A DNA stretch of 8,248 nucleotides from NCBI GenBank assembly GCA_013003465.1, contig JABDIZ010000310.1, positions 1-8,248 of the forward strand, read 5' to 3'. The DNA is from Rhodothermaceae bacterium. GTDB lineage: Bacteria; Bacteroidota; Rhodothermia; Rhodothermales; Rubricoccaceae. The notes beneath the pieces were generated by a model. It saw nothing but the letters and a program-made list of their open reading frames with translations, did no database searches and was not told where the DNA came from. The number at the start of each line of letters is the position of its first letter. Within the stretch, counting starts at the first letter, position 1. Shown here in pieces: positions 1 through 5,867 of this stretch. Both the position numbers and the translations under genes were made by a program.

Positions 1-1
1 C

Positions 2-319
2 GGTCGGACGGCAGGAGGTGGGCAGCCGAATGCCCCCCAGGCCAACCCCGAAGACGGGCTGCTCGATGTGGTGATGGCCCGTGCAGGCTCCTTGTCGGAA
101 GTTGCCGGGCTTGCTGCGCGCGCGGTCGTGCATGGCGATGTGCTCGCGAGCGGCCTCATCGAGAGCCGACGCGCCCGCCGCGTGCAGGTCGAATCCGACC
201 CCGCCATGTCGTTCGTGATTGATGGGGAACCCAAGGTGAAGACGCCCGTGACGTTCACCGCCGTGCCCGACGCGCTGTGCGTGGTGGTGGGCGACGACTA
301 CCAGGTCGAACCCGAATAG
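2..319 (+). CDS. Diacylglycerol kinase/YegS-BmrU-family lipid kinase, C-terminal part (5' end outside window)
   Basis: This is the last 105 residues of an ORF that enters the window already open (frame 2), ending at TAG 317-319. The visible start has GRTAGGGQPNAP, then DGLLDVVMA, and a late FVIDGEPK segment. These match the C-terminal beta-rich domain of the DAGK_cat/YegS family, where a GGG...P.A...DGLLDV loop is followed by strands carrying a (D/I)DGE motif. Family members are about 300 residues, so roughly two thirds, including the GDGT nucleotide-binding loop, lies upstream. Known members phosphorylate diacylglycerol or related lipids at the inner membrane using ATP; the substrate of this one cannot be judged from the fragment. 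It could equally be annotated as a sphingosine-kinase-like or 'diacylglycerol kinase family' protein. The 2TM gene begins 43 nt downstream on the same strand, so co-transcription is possible. Confidence 0.85.
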   Translation, partial: GRTAGGGQPNAPQANPEDGLLDVVMARAGSLSEVAGLAARAVVHGDVLASGLIESRRARRVQVESDPAMSFVIDGEPKVKTPVTFTAVPDALCVVVGDDYQVEPE

Positions 320-362
320 GCGTTTGGGCGTAGGTTTTCGGACGCACCCGAATCCTGATCGT

Positions 363-890
363 ATGCCGCTTACGGAAGAAGAGGCCCGCGAACGCATCGA
401 AACCGAGAAAGAGTTCTACGGGCATCTGGCGATCTACCTCGTCGTCAACATGATGCTGATGGCGCTGAATCTGCTCACCTCACCGCGTGATATCTGGTTC
501 ATCTTCCCTCTGATGGGATGGGGCATCGGGTTGGTGGCCCACGCCACGAGCGTCTTTGGCTTGCCCGGTATGGGCCGGGCGTGGGAGGACCGCCGCGCCC
601 GTGAACTGACGGGCCAAGACACCGAGGCGACCTCCCTCGAACGCCTCCGCATCCTCCTTGATGAGGAACTGGACGAACGCGCCGTGCCGAGCGCTACAGA
701 GCAACAAAGTGCTGAACGACTCCAGCGACGCATCGAACACCTCGAAGCCATCGTTACCAGCCGCGACTGGGAGGCAATGGAGACGCCTCCACCCCAGGCA
801 GCGCCTCGTCTGACGTTGCCTGACGAAGGGCGCGATGAGGAGGAGGCCCCTGAGGCCCGCGCGGCGCGCCTCGCCCGCCGCGTCCGGTAG
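363..890 (+). CDS. 2TM-domain small membrane protein with C-terminal coiled-coil tail
   Basis: This 175-residue protein begins MPLTEEEARERIETEKEF. Two hydrophobic helices follow: about residues 21-39 (HLAIYLVVNMMLMALNLLT) and 44-66. They are joined by a short SPRD turn, with an aromatic second helix. A charged helix before an FYxHLAIY... segment plus a hairpin of two TMs is the signature of the 2TM domain (PF13239), seen in Bacteroidota kinases and stand-alone proteins. The tail (about 67-175) is cytoplasmic, acidic and basic. It holds a predicted helix at 111-137 (AERLQRRIEHLEAIVTSRDW) that resembles the coiled coil of PspB/PspC-type phage-shock proteins. The ATG at 363 is preferred over the in-frame TTG at 324, because homologous 2TM proteins begin just before the acidic helix. 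No Shine-Dalgarno is seen. The function is unknown; a membrane-stress or scaffold role is inference only. Confidence 0.8.
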   Translation: MPLTEEEARERIETEKEFYGHLAIYLVVNMMLMALNLLTSPRDIWFIFPLMGWGIGLVAHATSVFGLPGMGRAWEDRRARELTGQDTEATSLERLRILLDEELDERAVPSATEQQSAERLQRRIEHLEAIVTSRDWEAMETPPPQAAPRLTLPDEGRDEEEAPEARAARLARRVR

Positions 891-961
891 CCGCCCGGCG
901 CGCCTGCTCCGTCGACTGAGCCGTGACAGTCGGGTGGCACCGCGTACCCCTATTCTGCTCC

Positions 962-982
962 CGATTCACTCGAATCGATTCG
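962..982. promoter_or_regulatory. Palindromic repeat cluster just upstream of the alkD-like start codon
   Basis: CGAATCGATTCG at 971-982 is a perfect 12-bp palindrome ending 3 nt before the ATG at 986. A further CGATTC at 962-967 forms a second inverted pair with GAATCG at 972-977, giving three alternating half-sites. Such a site could bind a dimeric regulator or form an mRNA hairpin that occludes the start. No regulator is identified, and a chance palindrome is possible. Confidence 0.3.
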
Positions 983-985
983 TTC

Positions 986-1894
986 ATGGACGCCCGCGAA
1001 CGTGCTCGCCAGCAACTGCACGTCACGCCTGCCTATCAGCGGGCGCACGACCACGCACAGTTCGATCCTGCGAGCCAGGGCGGCGCCCGCTATTGGGGCA
1101 AGCTCCCCGACGGACGCCATGTCCCCATCGAGCGACTGGAGGAAGAGAAACAGGCCTACTACGCCGAACAAGACCGTCTCGAACGCGAAGCCCGCACCGC
1201 TATGACCCTCGACGCAACCCTCGCCCAACTCGAAGCCCTCGGCACCGAGCAAAACCGCACCGTCTACCCGCGCCACGGTGTGAAAGTGCCGCTCTTCGGC
1301 GTCTCCTTCGCCAACCTGAAGGCGCTCAAGAAGGAGATCCAGACCGATCATGACCTGGCGCTCCGGCTCTGGGCGACGGGCAACCACGACGCGCGTGTGT
1401 TTGCCACGATGATCGCTGATCCGGCGCAGGCCGGTGAGTCGCTCCTGAACGCGTGGGCTGCTGACCTCGACAATTACATCCTCGCCGACAGTTACTCTGC
1501 CTACGTCGGGCGCACCGAACACGCACGCACCGCGATGCTTCGCTGGATCGATGACGCCCGCGAGTTTGTGGGCCAAACCGGATGGAACCTGCTCGCCGGC
1601 CTCGCCCTCAACGACACGGATTTGCCCGACAGCTACTTTGTTCCGTTTCTGATGCGGATCGAGCGGTCGATCCACGACGCACAGAACCGGGTGCGGCATG
1701 CCATGAACCAGGCGGTCATCGCCATCGGCACGCGGAGCGATGGGCTGGAACCGAAGGCCGTCGCTGCGGCCGAGCGCATTGGGACGGTCGAGGTGGACCA
1801 CGGCGCGACGGGATGCACTACGCCCGAGGCGGCGCCGTACATCCAGAAGGCCCGCGCCCACCGCCGCGCGAAGGAGGCGAAGGCCAGCGCGTGA
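986..1894 (+). CDS. AlkD-like DNA alkylation repair protein with a long N-terminal extension
   Basis: This is a 302-residue protein. Residues about 73-302 match the DNA alkylation repair family (PF08713/COG4912, HEAT-like repeats). Segments supporting this are LEALGTEQNRTVYPRHGV (83-99), GVSFANLKALKKEI (105-118), LALRLWATGNHDARVFATMI (124-143), a MNQAVIAIGTR helix (240-250), and the family's closing VDHGATGCTTPEAAPYIQKA (270-289). Characterised AlkD enzymes are DNA glycosylases that release 3- and 7-alkylpurines without base flipping. Residues 1-72 are an unusual charged extension, because relatives usually start near the internal ATG at 1202 (MTLDATLAQLEALGTEQNR). Codon third positions stay GC-rich through the extension and there is no stop, so I keep the ATG at 986; a GTG at 923 gives 21 more, less convincing, residues. 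The gene converges on pdxH with only 13 nt between the stops. Family assignment is firm, but glycosylase activity is not. Confidence 0.85.
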   Translation: MDARERARQQLHVTPAYQRAHDHAQFDPASQGGARYWGKLPDGRHVPIERLEEEKQAYYAEQDRLEREARTAMTLDATLAQLEALGTEQNRTVYPRHGVKVPLFGVSFANLKALKKEIQTDHDLALRLWATGNHDARVFATMIADPAQAGESLLNAWAADLDNYILADSYSAYVGRTEHARTAMLRWIDDAREFVGQTGWNLLAGLALNDTDLPDSYFVPFLMRIERSIHDAQNRVRHAMNQAVIAIGTRSDGLEPKAVAAAERIGTVEVDHGATGCTTPEAAPYIQKARAHRRAKEAKASA

Positions 1895-1907
1895 CGCTCG
1901 GCGGCGG

Positions 1908-2561
1908 TCAGGGAGCGAGGCGGGTGATGGTCCAGGCGTCGGCGCCATCGCGTTCGTACGCGAGGCGGTCGTGGAGGCGGCTCGGTCGTCCCTGCCAGAA
2001 CTCGAACCGGTCCGGCACGATGCAGAACCCGCCCCAGAACGGCGGGCGCGGAATGACCTCGGTATCCGCAAAGCGCTGCCCGACCTCAGTGAGGCGTGCC
2101 TCCAACTGCGCGCGGTCCTCTAGCGGGTGACTCTGGGGCGAGGCCCACGCGCCCAGACGGCTGTCGCGCGGTCGACTTGCGTAGTAGGCATCGGCCTCGT
2201 CGTCGGCAACCCGCTCTACGCGGCCTTCGATGCGCACCTGCCGCTCCAGCGGCGGCCACCAGAAGACGAGCGCCGCGTACGGATTGGCGCGTACCTCGCG
2301 TGCTTTGTGGCTCTCTAGGTTCGTGTAGAAGACAAAGCCGCGCGCATCCACGCCCTTGAGCAGGACGGTCCGTGCCGAAGGGCGTCCATCGGCTGTCGCG
2401 GTGGCGAGCGTCATGGCTGTGGGTTCGGGCACTTCTGCGGTAAGGGCCTCATCGAACCATGCCTGGAATTGCTCGAACGGATCGGGATGGGCTTCGGCTT
2501 CGGAGAATGAAGCGCGGGCATAGGTCTGGCGCAGGTCGGCGAGGTTGGCAGGTTCAGGCAT
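1908..2561 (-). CDS. pdxH: Pyridoxamine 5'-phosphate oxidase (PNPOx)
   Basis: This 217-residue protein is the usual length for PdxH. The enzyme is an FMN-dependent cytosolic homodimer that oxidises pyridoxine or pyridoxamine 5'-phosphate to pyridoxal 5'-phosphate, the last step of de novo B6 synthesis and salvage. Motifs in order are the N-terminal LRQTYARASF arm (10-19) and DPFEQFQAWF (27-36), then RTVLLKG (64-70), FYTNLESHK (78-86), WPPLERQVRIEG (102-113) and SRPRDSRLGAWASPQS (129-144). These are followed by WGGF (176-179), EFWQGR (187-192), RLHDR (195-199, substrate phosphate/catalytic region) and the invariant-style C-terminus WTITRLAP (210-217). All expected FMN- and substrate-contact segments are present, so it should be active. 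The ATG at 2561 gives the standard N-terminus; an in-frame upstream start at 2603 would add 14 residues lying inside the preceding gene. The start overlaps that gene's stop by 8 nt (ATGCCTGA), suggesting translational coupling within the kinase operon. Confidence 0.96.
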   Translation of the reverse strand: MPEPANLADLRQTYARASFSEAEAHPDPFEQFQAWFDEALTAEVPEPTAMTLATATADGRPSARTVLLKGVDARGFVFYTNLESHKAREVRANPYAALVFWWPPLERQVRIEGRVERVADDEADAYYASRPRDSRLGAWASPQSHPLEDRAQLEARLTEVGQRFADTEVIPRPPFWGGFCIVPDRFEFWQGRPSRLHDRLAYERDGADAWTITRLAP

Positions 2562-2835
2562 CAGCAGCACGGCGGGACGAATCTGCGCGCTCAGACGCCG
2601 CACCTTGCACCGGGTTCGGCAAGGCAGCGCCCTTTGTTTGCTCGGCCTGGGTCATGCGGCGTACGCCCCAGGCCACGATAGCAAAGCCGGACAGCAGGAG
2701 AATCCAGGTCCACGCGCTAGAGTCGGAGGTCCACCCGGCCGCCGTGAGGGCGAGGCCCACGGCCATCCAGCCTATGCCCAGGCTGCGGGCGGTTCGAGCG
2801 TCTAGGCTACCCGAGGGAGAAGGCGGAGGGGTCAC
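2554..2835 (-). CDS. Small two-TM membrane protein of unknown function
   Basis: This 93-residue protein starts at GTG (2835) with a proline-rich leader (MTPPPSPSGSLDARTARS). It has two hydrophobic helices at about 19-35 (LGIGWMAVGLALTAAGW) and 43-58 (TWILLLSGFAIVAWGV), then a basic RR and a polar tail (61-93). The positive residues after TM2 and before TM1 suggest both ends face the cytoplasm. I do not recognise a family. It begins 9 nt after the stop of the sensor kinase, and its TGA overlaps the pdxH ATG, so it is almost certainly co-transcribed and coupled. No Shine-Dalgarno is visible. An internal ATG (M24) would remove most of TM1, so the GTG start is preferred. It could be an accessory subunit of the kinase, but that rests on position alone. 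Confidence 0.65.
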   Translation of the reverse strand: MTPPPSPSGSLDARTARSLGIGWMAVGLALTAAGWTSDSSAWTWILLLSGFAIVAWGVRRMTQAEQTKGAALPNPVQGAASERADSSRRAADA

Positions 2836-2844
2836 AGGGCGTGC

Positions 2845-5628
2845 CTAGCCGACGGGTTCGGGAGGGGTGGTGTGCTCGGCCGCGCCGTCGCCCGAAGGCA
2901 TCGGCGGAGGCGTCTTCGAGGCAGCAGGACCCGAAATCAGAATATGGAACGAGGTCGCTTCCGTCTCGGACGCGGCGGGCGCATCGTCAAGCATTCCGCC
3001 CAGTGTATCGAGGAGCTGCCGTCTGGTAAACGGCTTGGCGAGGTAGCCATCGAACCCGGCGCTGAGGAACCGCTCGCGGTCGCCGGGGAGAGCGTAGGCG
3101 GTGAAGGCCAGAATCGGAGTAGTCGCGTAGGCCGGCAGCTCGCGGAGGCGGCGCATCACATCTTCCCCCGAGGTCTTCGCGCCCAGGTTGATGTCCAGGA
3201 GAATGGCGTCGAAGGGGGTGCCCGTGGCGGATTCGAGCGCTTCTTGGGCGGTGCTCGCCGTCTCCACGTGGTATTGCCGGCGCAGCATGCGTCTCATCAG
3301 TAGGCGCGTGTCGTGGTTGTCATCCACCACGAGGAGGGTGTGCGCGGGCTCTGGCTCCGGCTCGGCCGCTGGAGCCTCAGGCAATGCGAGCGGCAGGGCA
3401 TCCGCCCGAGGAAACTGAACCGTGAAGACCGCGCCCTCGCCTTTGGTGCTCTCCACCGTGATGGTGCCATTCATGCGCTCGACGAGCTGCCGGGTGATGG
3501 TCAGGCCGAGGCCCGAGCCTTCGTGGCTGCGCCCGATGCCCGTGGACTCCTGCTCGAACTCGTTGAAGAGGCGCGGCAGGAAGGCTGGGTCCACGCCGAC
3601 ACCGGTATCCACCACGCGCAGGAAGGCGTTCGTCTCATCGGCGTCTACCTCGACTGTGATACTGCCTTCATCGGTGAACTTGATCGCATTGCCCACGAGG
3701 TTGGTGAGGATGCGGTCGAGGGCGCCGCTATCGACACGCGCCATAACGCTCGGCGCGAGGACGCGGGTGGTCAGGCGCAGGCCACGCTCCTGGGCCAGGG
3801 GTTGAAGCAGACGCACCACGTCGTCGGCGGCGAGACTGAGCGCTTGCGGATCGGCCATCAGGTCCATGCGTCCTGCCTCGAGGCGAGCCAGGTCGAGGAC
3901 CGAGTTCAGCGTGTCCATGAGGCGTCGCCCGCTCTTCTCGATCAAGCCGACGAATTCCTGCTGCTGCTCGTCTTCTACTTCTTCGGCCAGGATCCCGGCG
4001 AAGCCGAGAATGCCGGTGAGCGGGGTGCGGATTTCGTGGCTCATGTTGGCCAGGAAGGCACTCTTGAGGCGCGCCACTTCCTCCGCCTGTTCCTTGGCCT
4101 GCACCAGCACGGTCTCGGCGCGTTTGCGCTCGGTCACGTCGCGTGCGTTGATGACGAGACCGCCGATATTGGCATCGTGGAGTAGGTTGGTGCCCACGGA
4201 ATCGATGTAGATGTAGTGTCCATCGGCGTGCAGGATGCGGCATTCGAGCGCGCCGATGTCGCCGCGACGCATGGCCGCGCGCCGGAAGAGCAGGCGGGTG
4301 CGGCGGCGGTCGTCCGGGTGGACGAGGTCGAAGGGCGGACGGCCCAGCAGATCCTCCGCCGTATAACCGAGGATGCGCTCCACGGAGGGGCTGAGGTACG
4401 TCATCGTGCCGCGCGCATCAAGCACGGCCGTCAGGTCGGAGGCGTTCTGGACGAGCGACCGGAAGCGCTCCTCGCTCTTCCGCAGCGCCTGCTGCACCCG
4501 GCGCTGATTGGTCACGTCTTCCACGACCCCCTCAAAGTAGAGCGCGTTGCCCTCCTCATCGAAGACGGCGCGCGCGTTCTCGCGGACGTGCAGGCGGCGG
4601 CCATCGCGGCGCTTCCAGGTGGAGGCGAATTGCTGCACCTCCCCGTCGCGCTCAATCTGATCGCGGAAGCGCTGCCGCTGCTCCGGGTTGGCGTAGACCA
4701 TACTGGCCGAATCGAGCGCCTTGACCTCGTCGGCGGTGGGGTAGCCGAGGAGCTTGACGAGGGCCGGATTGACCATCAGGACGCGCCCGTCGGAGGAGGT
4801 CCGGTAGACTCCGAGCGGCACGTTGTCGAACAGGGAGCGGTAGCGCTCTTCGCTCTCCACCAGGGCCGAACGGAGTGCGCTGAGTCGGTCGTTGAGCATC
4901 CGTAGCTCGCGCAGCGTGTGCCGCTCATAGATCCAACCCCACGCCAGGGCGAACAGGGTCGCGGTGCTGACGCTTGCGAGCGCGGCGACCTGGAGCCCCG
5001 CCGGCTCGGTCAGGTGTGGGAAGGTATGCCCCTGGACCGTCAATCCGTACAGCAGGCCGATGCCGCTCAGGTTGAGCACGGCAGTAACGAGCGAGAGGCG
5101 GGACCCCACCGACAGGGCTGCAACCAGCGGGACGAGGGCGCTCCAATAGAGGATTGGGTCTTCCAGCCCTGCGTCGCTGTAGGCCTGGAAAAAGATGACG
5201 AAGGAGAGCAGCACGCAGACAATGGAGCCCGGCACCACGTGGCTGTTGAGCCGTCGCAGCAGGAACGGGCAGGCCAGTGTGACGAGGCCGCAGGCCGCCC
5301 CGACGGCTGCCTGAGCGACCAGGCCACTGGCAAGCAATTGCTGCACGAGGACGCTGTAGAACGGCCCCACCACGAACGCGATGACCACCACAAACCGTGC
5401 GCGCCGCCGCACGTCCAGGCGGGCGCGGCGCATCTCCTCCGGCAAGAAGGCATCTAGAAAGCGACGGAGTGGCGCGATCCGGCTTGCGCCTTTGTCTTGT
5501 TCAGGCGCGACGGCATCAATCAGTGCCGCATCATCGAGCGCGGCCTGGCCAGCATCGAGCAGGGCCGACGGCGGAGAGCCGGATGAGAAGGGCATGACAG
5601 GGGGCAAAGGTGGCGGAGGGCGTACCAT
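2845..5628 (-). CDS. Six-TM PAS-PAS hybrid sensor histidine kinase with C-terminal receiver
   Basis: This 927-residue inner-membrane protein has a soluble N-terminus (1-75) and about six TM helices (78-95, 102-123, 131-149, 158-174, 176-197, 211-233) with short loops. PAS1 is at about 259-372 (ERYRSLFDNVPLGVY...VEDVTNQRR) and PAS2 at about 385-500 (ERFRSLVQNASDLTAV...NARDVTERKRAE). HisKA contains the H-box HEIRTPLTGI (phospho-acceptor His531). The ATPase domain has N-box NLVGNAIKF (Asn647), DTGVGVD (674-680), an LFNEFEQ F-box and GSGLGLT (704-710). After an E/P-rich linker (750-761) comes a receiver with acidic pair D769-D770, phospho-acceptor Asp812 (LLDINL), Thr843 and Lys865 (LAKPF). A proline-rich tail (881-927) ends the protein. 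All catalytic residues are intact. With no DNA-binding output it should feed a phosphorelay or autoregulate; the signal is unknown. An ATG at 5595 (M12) is an alternative start that skips a proline stretch. It heads the operon with the two-TM protein and pdxH. Confidence 0.93.
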   Translation of the reverse strand: MVRPPPPLPPVMPFSSGSPPSALLDAGQAALDDAALIDAVAPEQDKGASRIAPLRRFLDAFLPEEMRRARLDVRRRARFVVVIAFVVGPFYSVLVQQLLASGLVAQAAVGAACGLVTLACPFLLRRLNSHVVPGSIVCVLLSFVIFFQAYSDAGLEDPILYWSALVPLVAALSVGSRLSLVTAVLNLSGIGLLYGLTVQGHTFPHLTEPAGLQVAALASVSTATLFALAWGWIYERHTLRELRMLNDRLSALRSALVESEERYRSLFDNVPLGVYRTSSDGRVLMVNPALVKLLGYPTADEVKALDSASMVYANPEQRQRFRDQIERDGEVQQFASTWKRRDGRRLHVRENARAVFDEEGNALYFEGVVEDVTNQRRVQQALRKSEERFRSLVQNASDLTAVLDARGTMTYLSPSVERILGYTAEDLLGRPPFDLVHPDDRRRTRLLFRRAAMRRGDIGALECRILHADGHYIYIDSVGTNLLHDANIGGLVINARDVTERKRAETVLVQAKEQAEEVARLKSAFLANMSHEIRTPLTGILGFAGILAEEVEDEQQQEFVGLIEKSGRRLMDTLNSVLDLARLEAGRMDLMADPQALSLAADDVVRLLQPLAQERGLRLTTRVLAPSVMARVDSGALDRILTNLVGNAIKFTDEGSITVEVDADETNAFLRVVDTGVGVDPAFLPRLFNEFEQESTGIGRSHEGSGLGLTITRQLVERMNGTITVESTKGEGAVFTVQFPRADALPLALPEAPAAEPEPEPAHTLLVVDDNHDTRLLMRRMLRRQYHVETASTAQEALESATGTPFDAILLDINLGAKTSGEDVMRRLRELPAYATTPILAFTAYALPGDRERFLSAGFDGYLAKPFTRRQLLDTLGGMLDDAPAASETEATSFHILISGPAASKTPPPMPSGDGAAEHTTPPEPVG

Positions 5629-5689
5629 TTCGAGCCGTTGAAGGCCCGAATGGTAACGCGCGACCTCTCTAGCAAGCGTTAGGATTGCC

Positions 5690-5705
5690 GAAGGAGCCGT
5701 CCTTC
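5690..5705. repeat. Short inverted repeat in the divergent intergenic region
   Basis: GAAGGA-GCCG-TCCTTC forms a 6-bp stem with a 4-nt loop, lying 62 nt upstream of the kinase start. It could be an operator half-site pair or chance; nothing further supports a role. Confidence 0.25.
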
Positions 5706-5767
5706 TAGGTGAAGCATAGACTGTTCCAGCCTCGCAGGCGTGGGATAGGCTGTTCGCTCAGGCTCGG

Positions 5768-5801
5768 TTTGCTTTTCGAAGGGCCTTCGATCTTCGATTT
5801 G
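5768..5801 (+). promoter_or_regulatory. Possible Bacteroidota-type promoter for the proline dehydrogenase gene
   Basis: TTTG at 5768-5771 and TCGATTTG at 5794-5801 resemble the -33 TTTG and -7 TAnnTTTG elements of the Bacteroidota primary sigma factor. The -7 box misses only the second base. The 22-bp spacer is slightly longer than the usual 19-21. The spacer contains the palindrome at 5776-5790, so a repressor or activator site would sit between the elements. This is a tentative assignment. Confidence 0.25.
5776..5790. promoter_or_regulatory. Operator-like palindrome upstream of proline dehydrogenase
   Basis: TCGAAGG-G-CCTTCGA has perfect 7-bp arms around one central base. The right arm runs into a tandem CTTCGAT duplication (5785-5791, 5792-5798). 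The position, about 80-90 nt before the start codon and inside the putative promoter spacer, suits a regulator-binding site. No binding protein is identified. Confidence 0.35.
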
Positions 5802-5803
5802 CC

Positions 5804-5822
5804 CGCCAAGCGTAGCTTGGCG
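5804..5822 (+). repeat. Perfect hairpin in the proline dehydrogenase leader
   Basis: CGCCAAGC-GTA-GCTTGGCG is a perfect 8-bp, GC-rich stem with a 3-nt loop, 45 nt before the ATG at 5868. On the plus strand it is followed by CGCGTTTTGCGGG, so it could act as a weak terminator, an attenuator, or a 5'-UTR stabilising hairpin. A second, weaker pair, GGGTC (5831-5835) and GACCC (5846-5850), follows. The intrinsic-terminator reading is weak because the T run is only four. Confidence 0.4.
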
Positions 5823-5867
5823 CGTTTTGCGGGTCGCCCTCTGTAGACCCCATTCGCTCTTGTCTGC

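Noticed and set aside
331..338. TAGGTTTT as a Bacteroidota -7 promoter box before the 2TM gene
   Set aside because: It matches TAnnTTTG in 7 of 8 positions, but no TTTG-like -33 element lies at a suitable distance upstream.
324..362. TTG start extending the 2TM protein by 13 residues
   Set aside because: The added residues (GVGFRTHPNPDR) are unlike family N-termini, and the ATG at 363 gives the expected acidic helix.
863..904. Two GGCGCGCC octamers 34 nt apart near the 2TM gene end
   Set aside because: Simple GC palindromes are expected often in DNA of this composition, and there is no other structure around them.
950..2071. Long antisense open frame of 373 codons opposite the alkD-like gene
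   Set aside because: It is Arg/Ala/Gly-rich with no domain, and it is a typical shadow produced by GC-rich third codon positions of the genuine plus-strand gene.
3313..4185. 290-codon plus-strand frame inside the kinase gene
   Set aside because: The opposite strand carries intact HisKA, HATPase and receiver motifs; this frame is a shadow.
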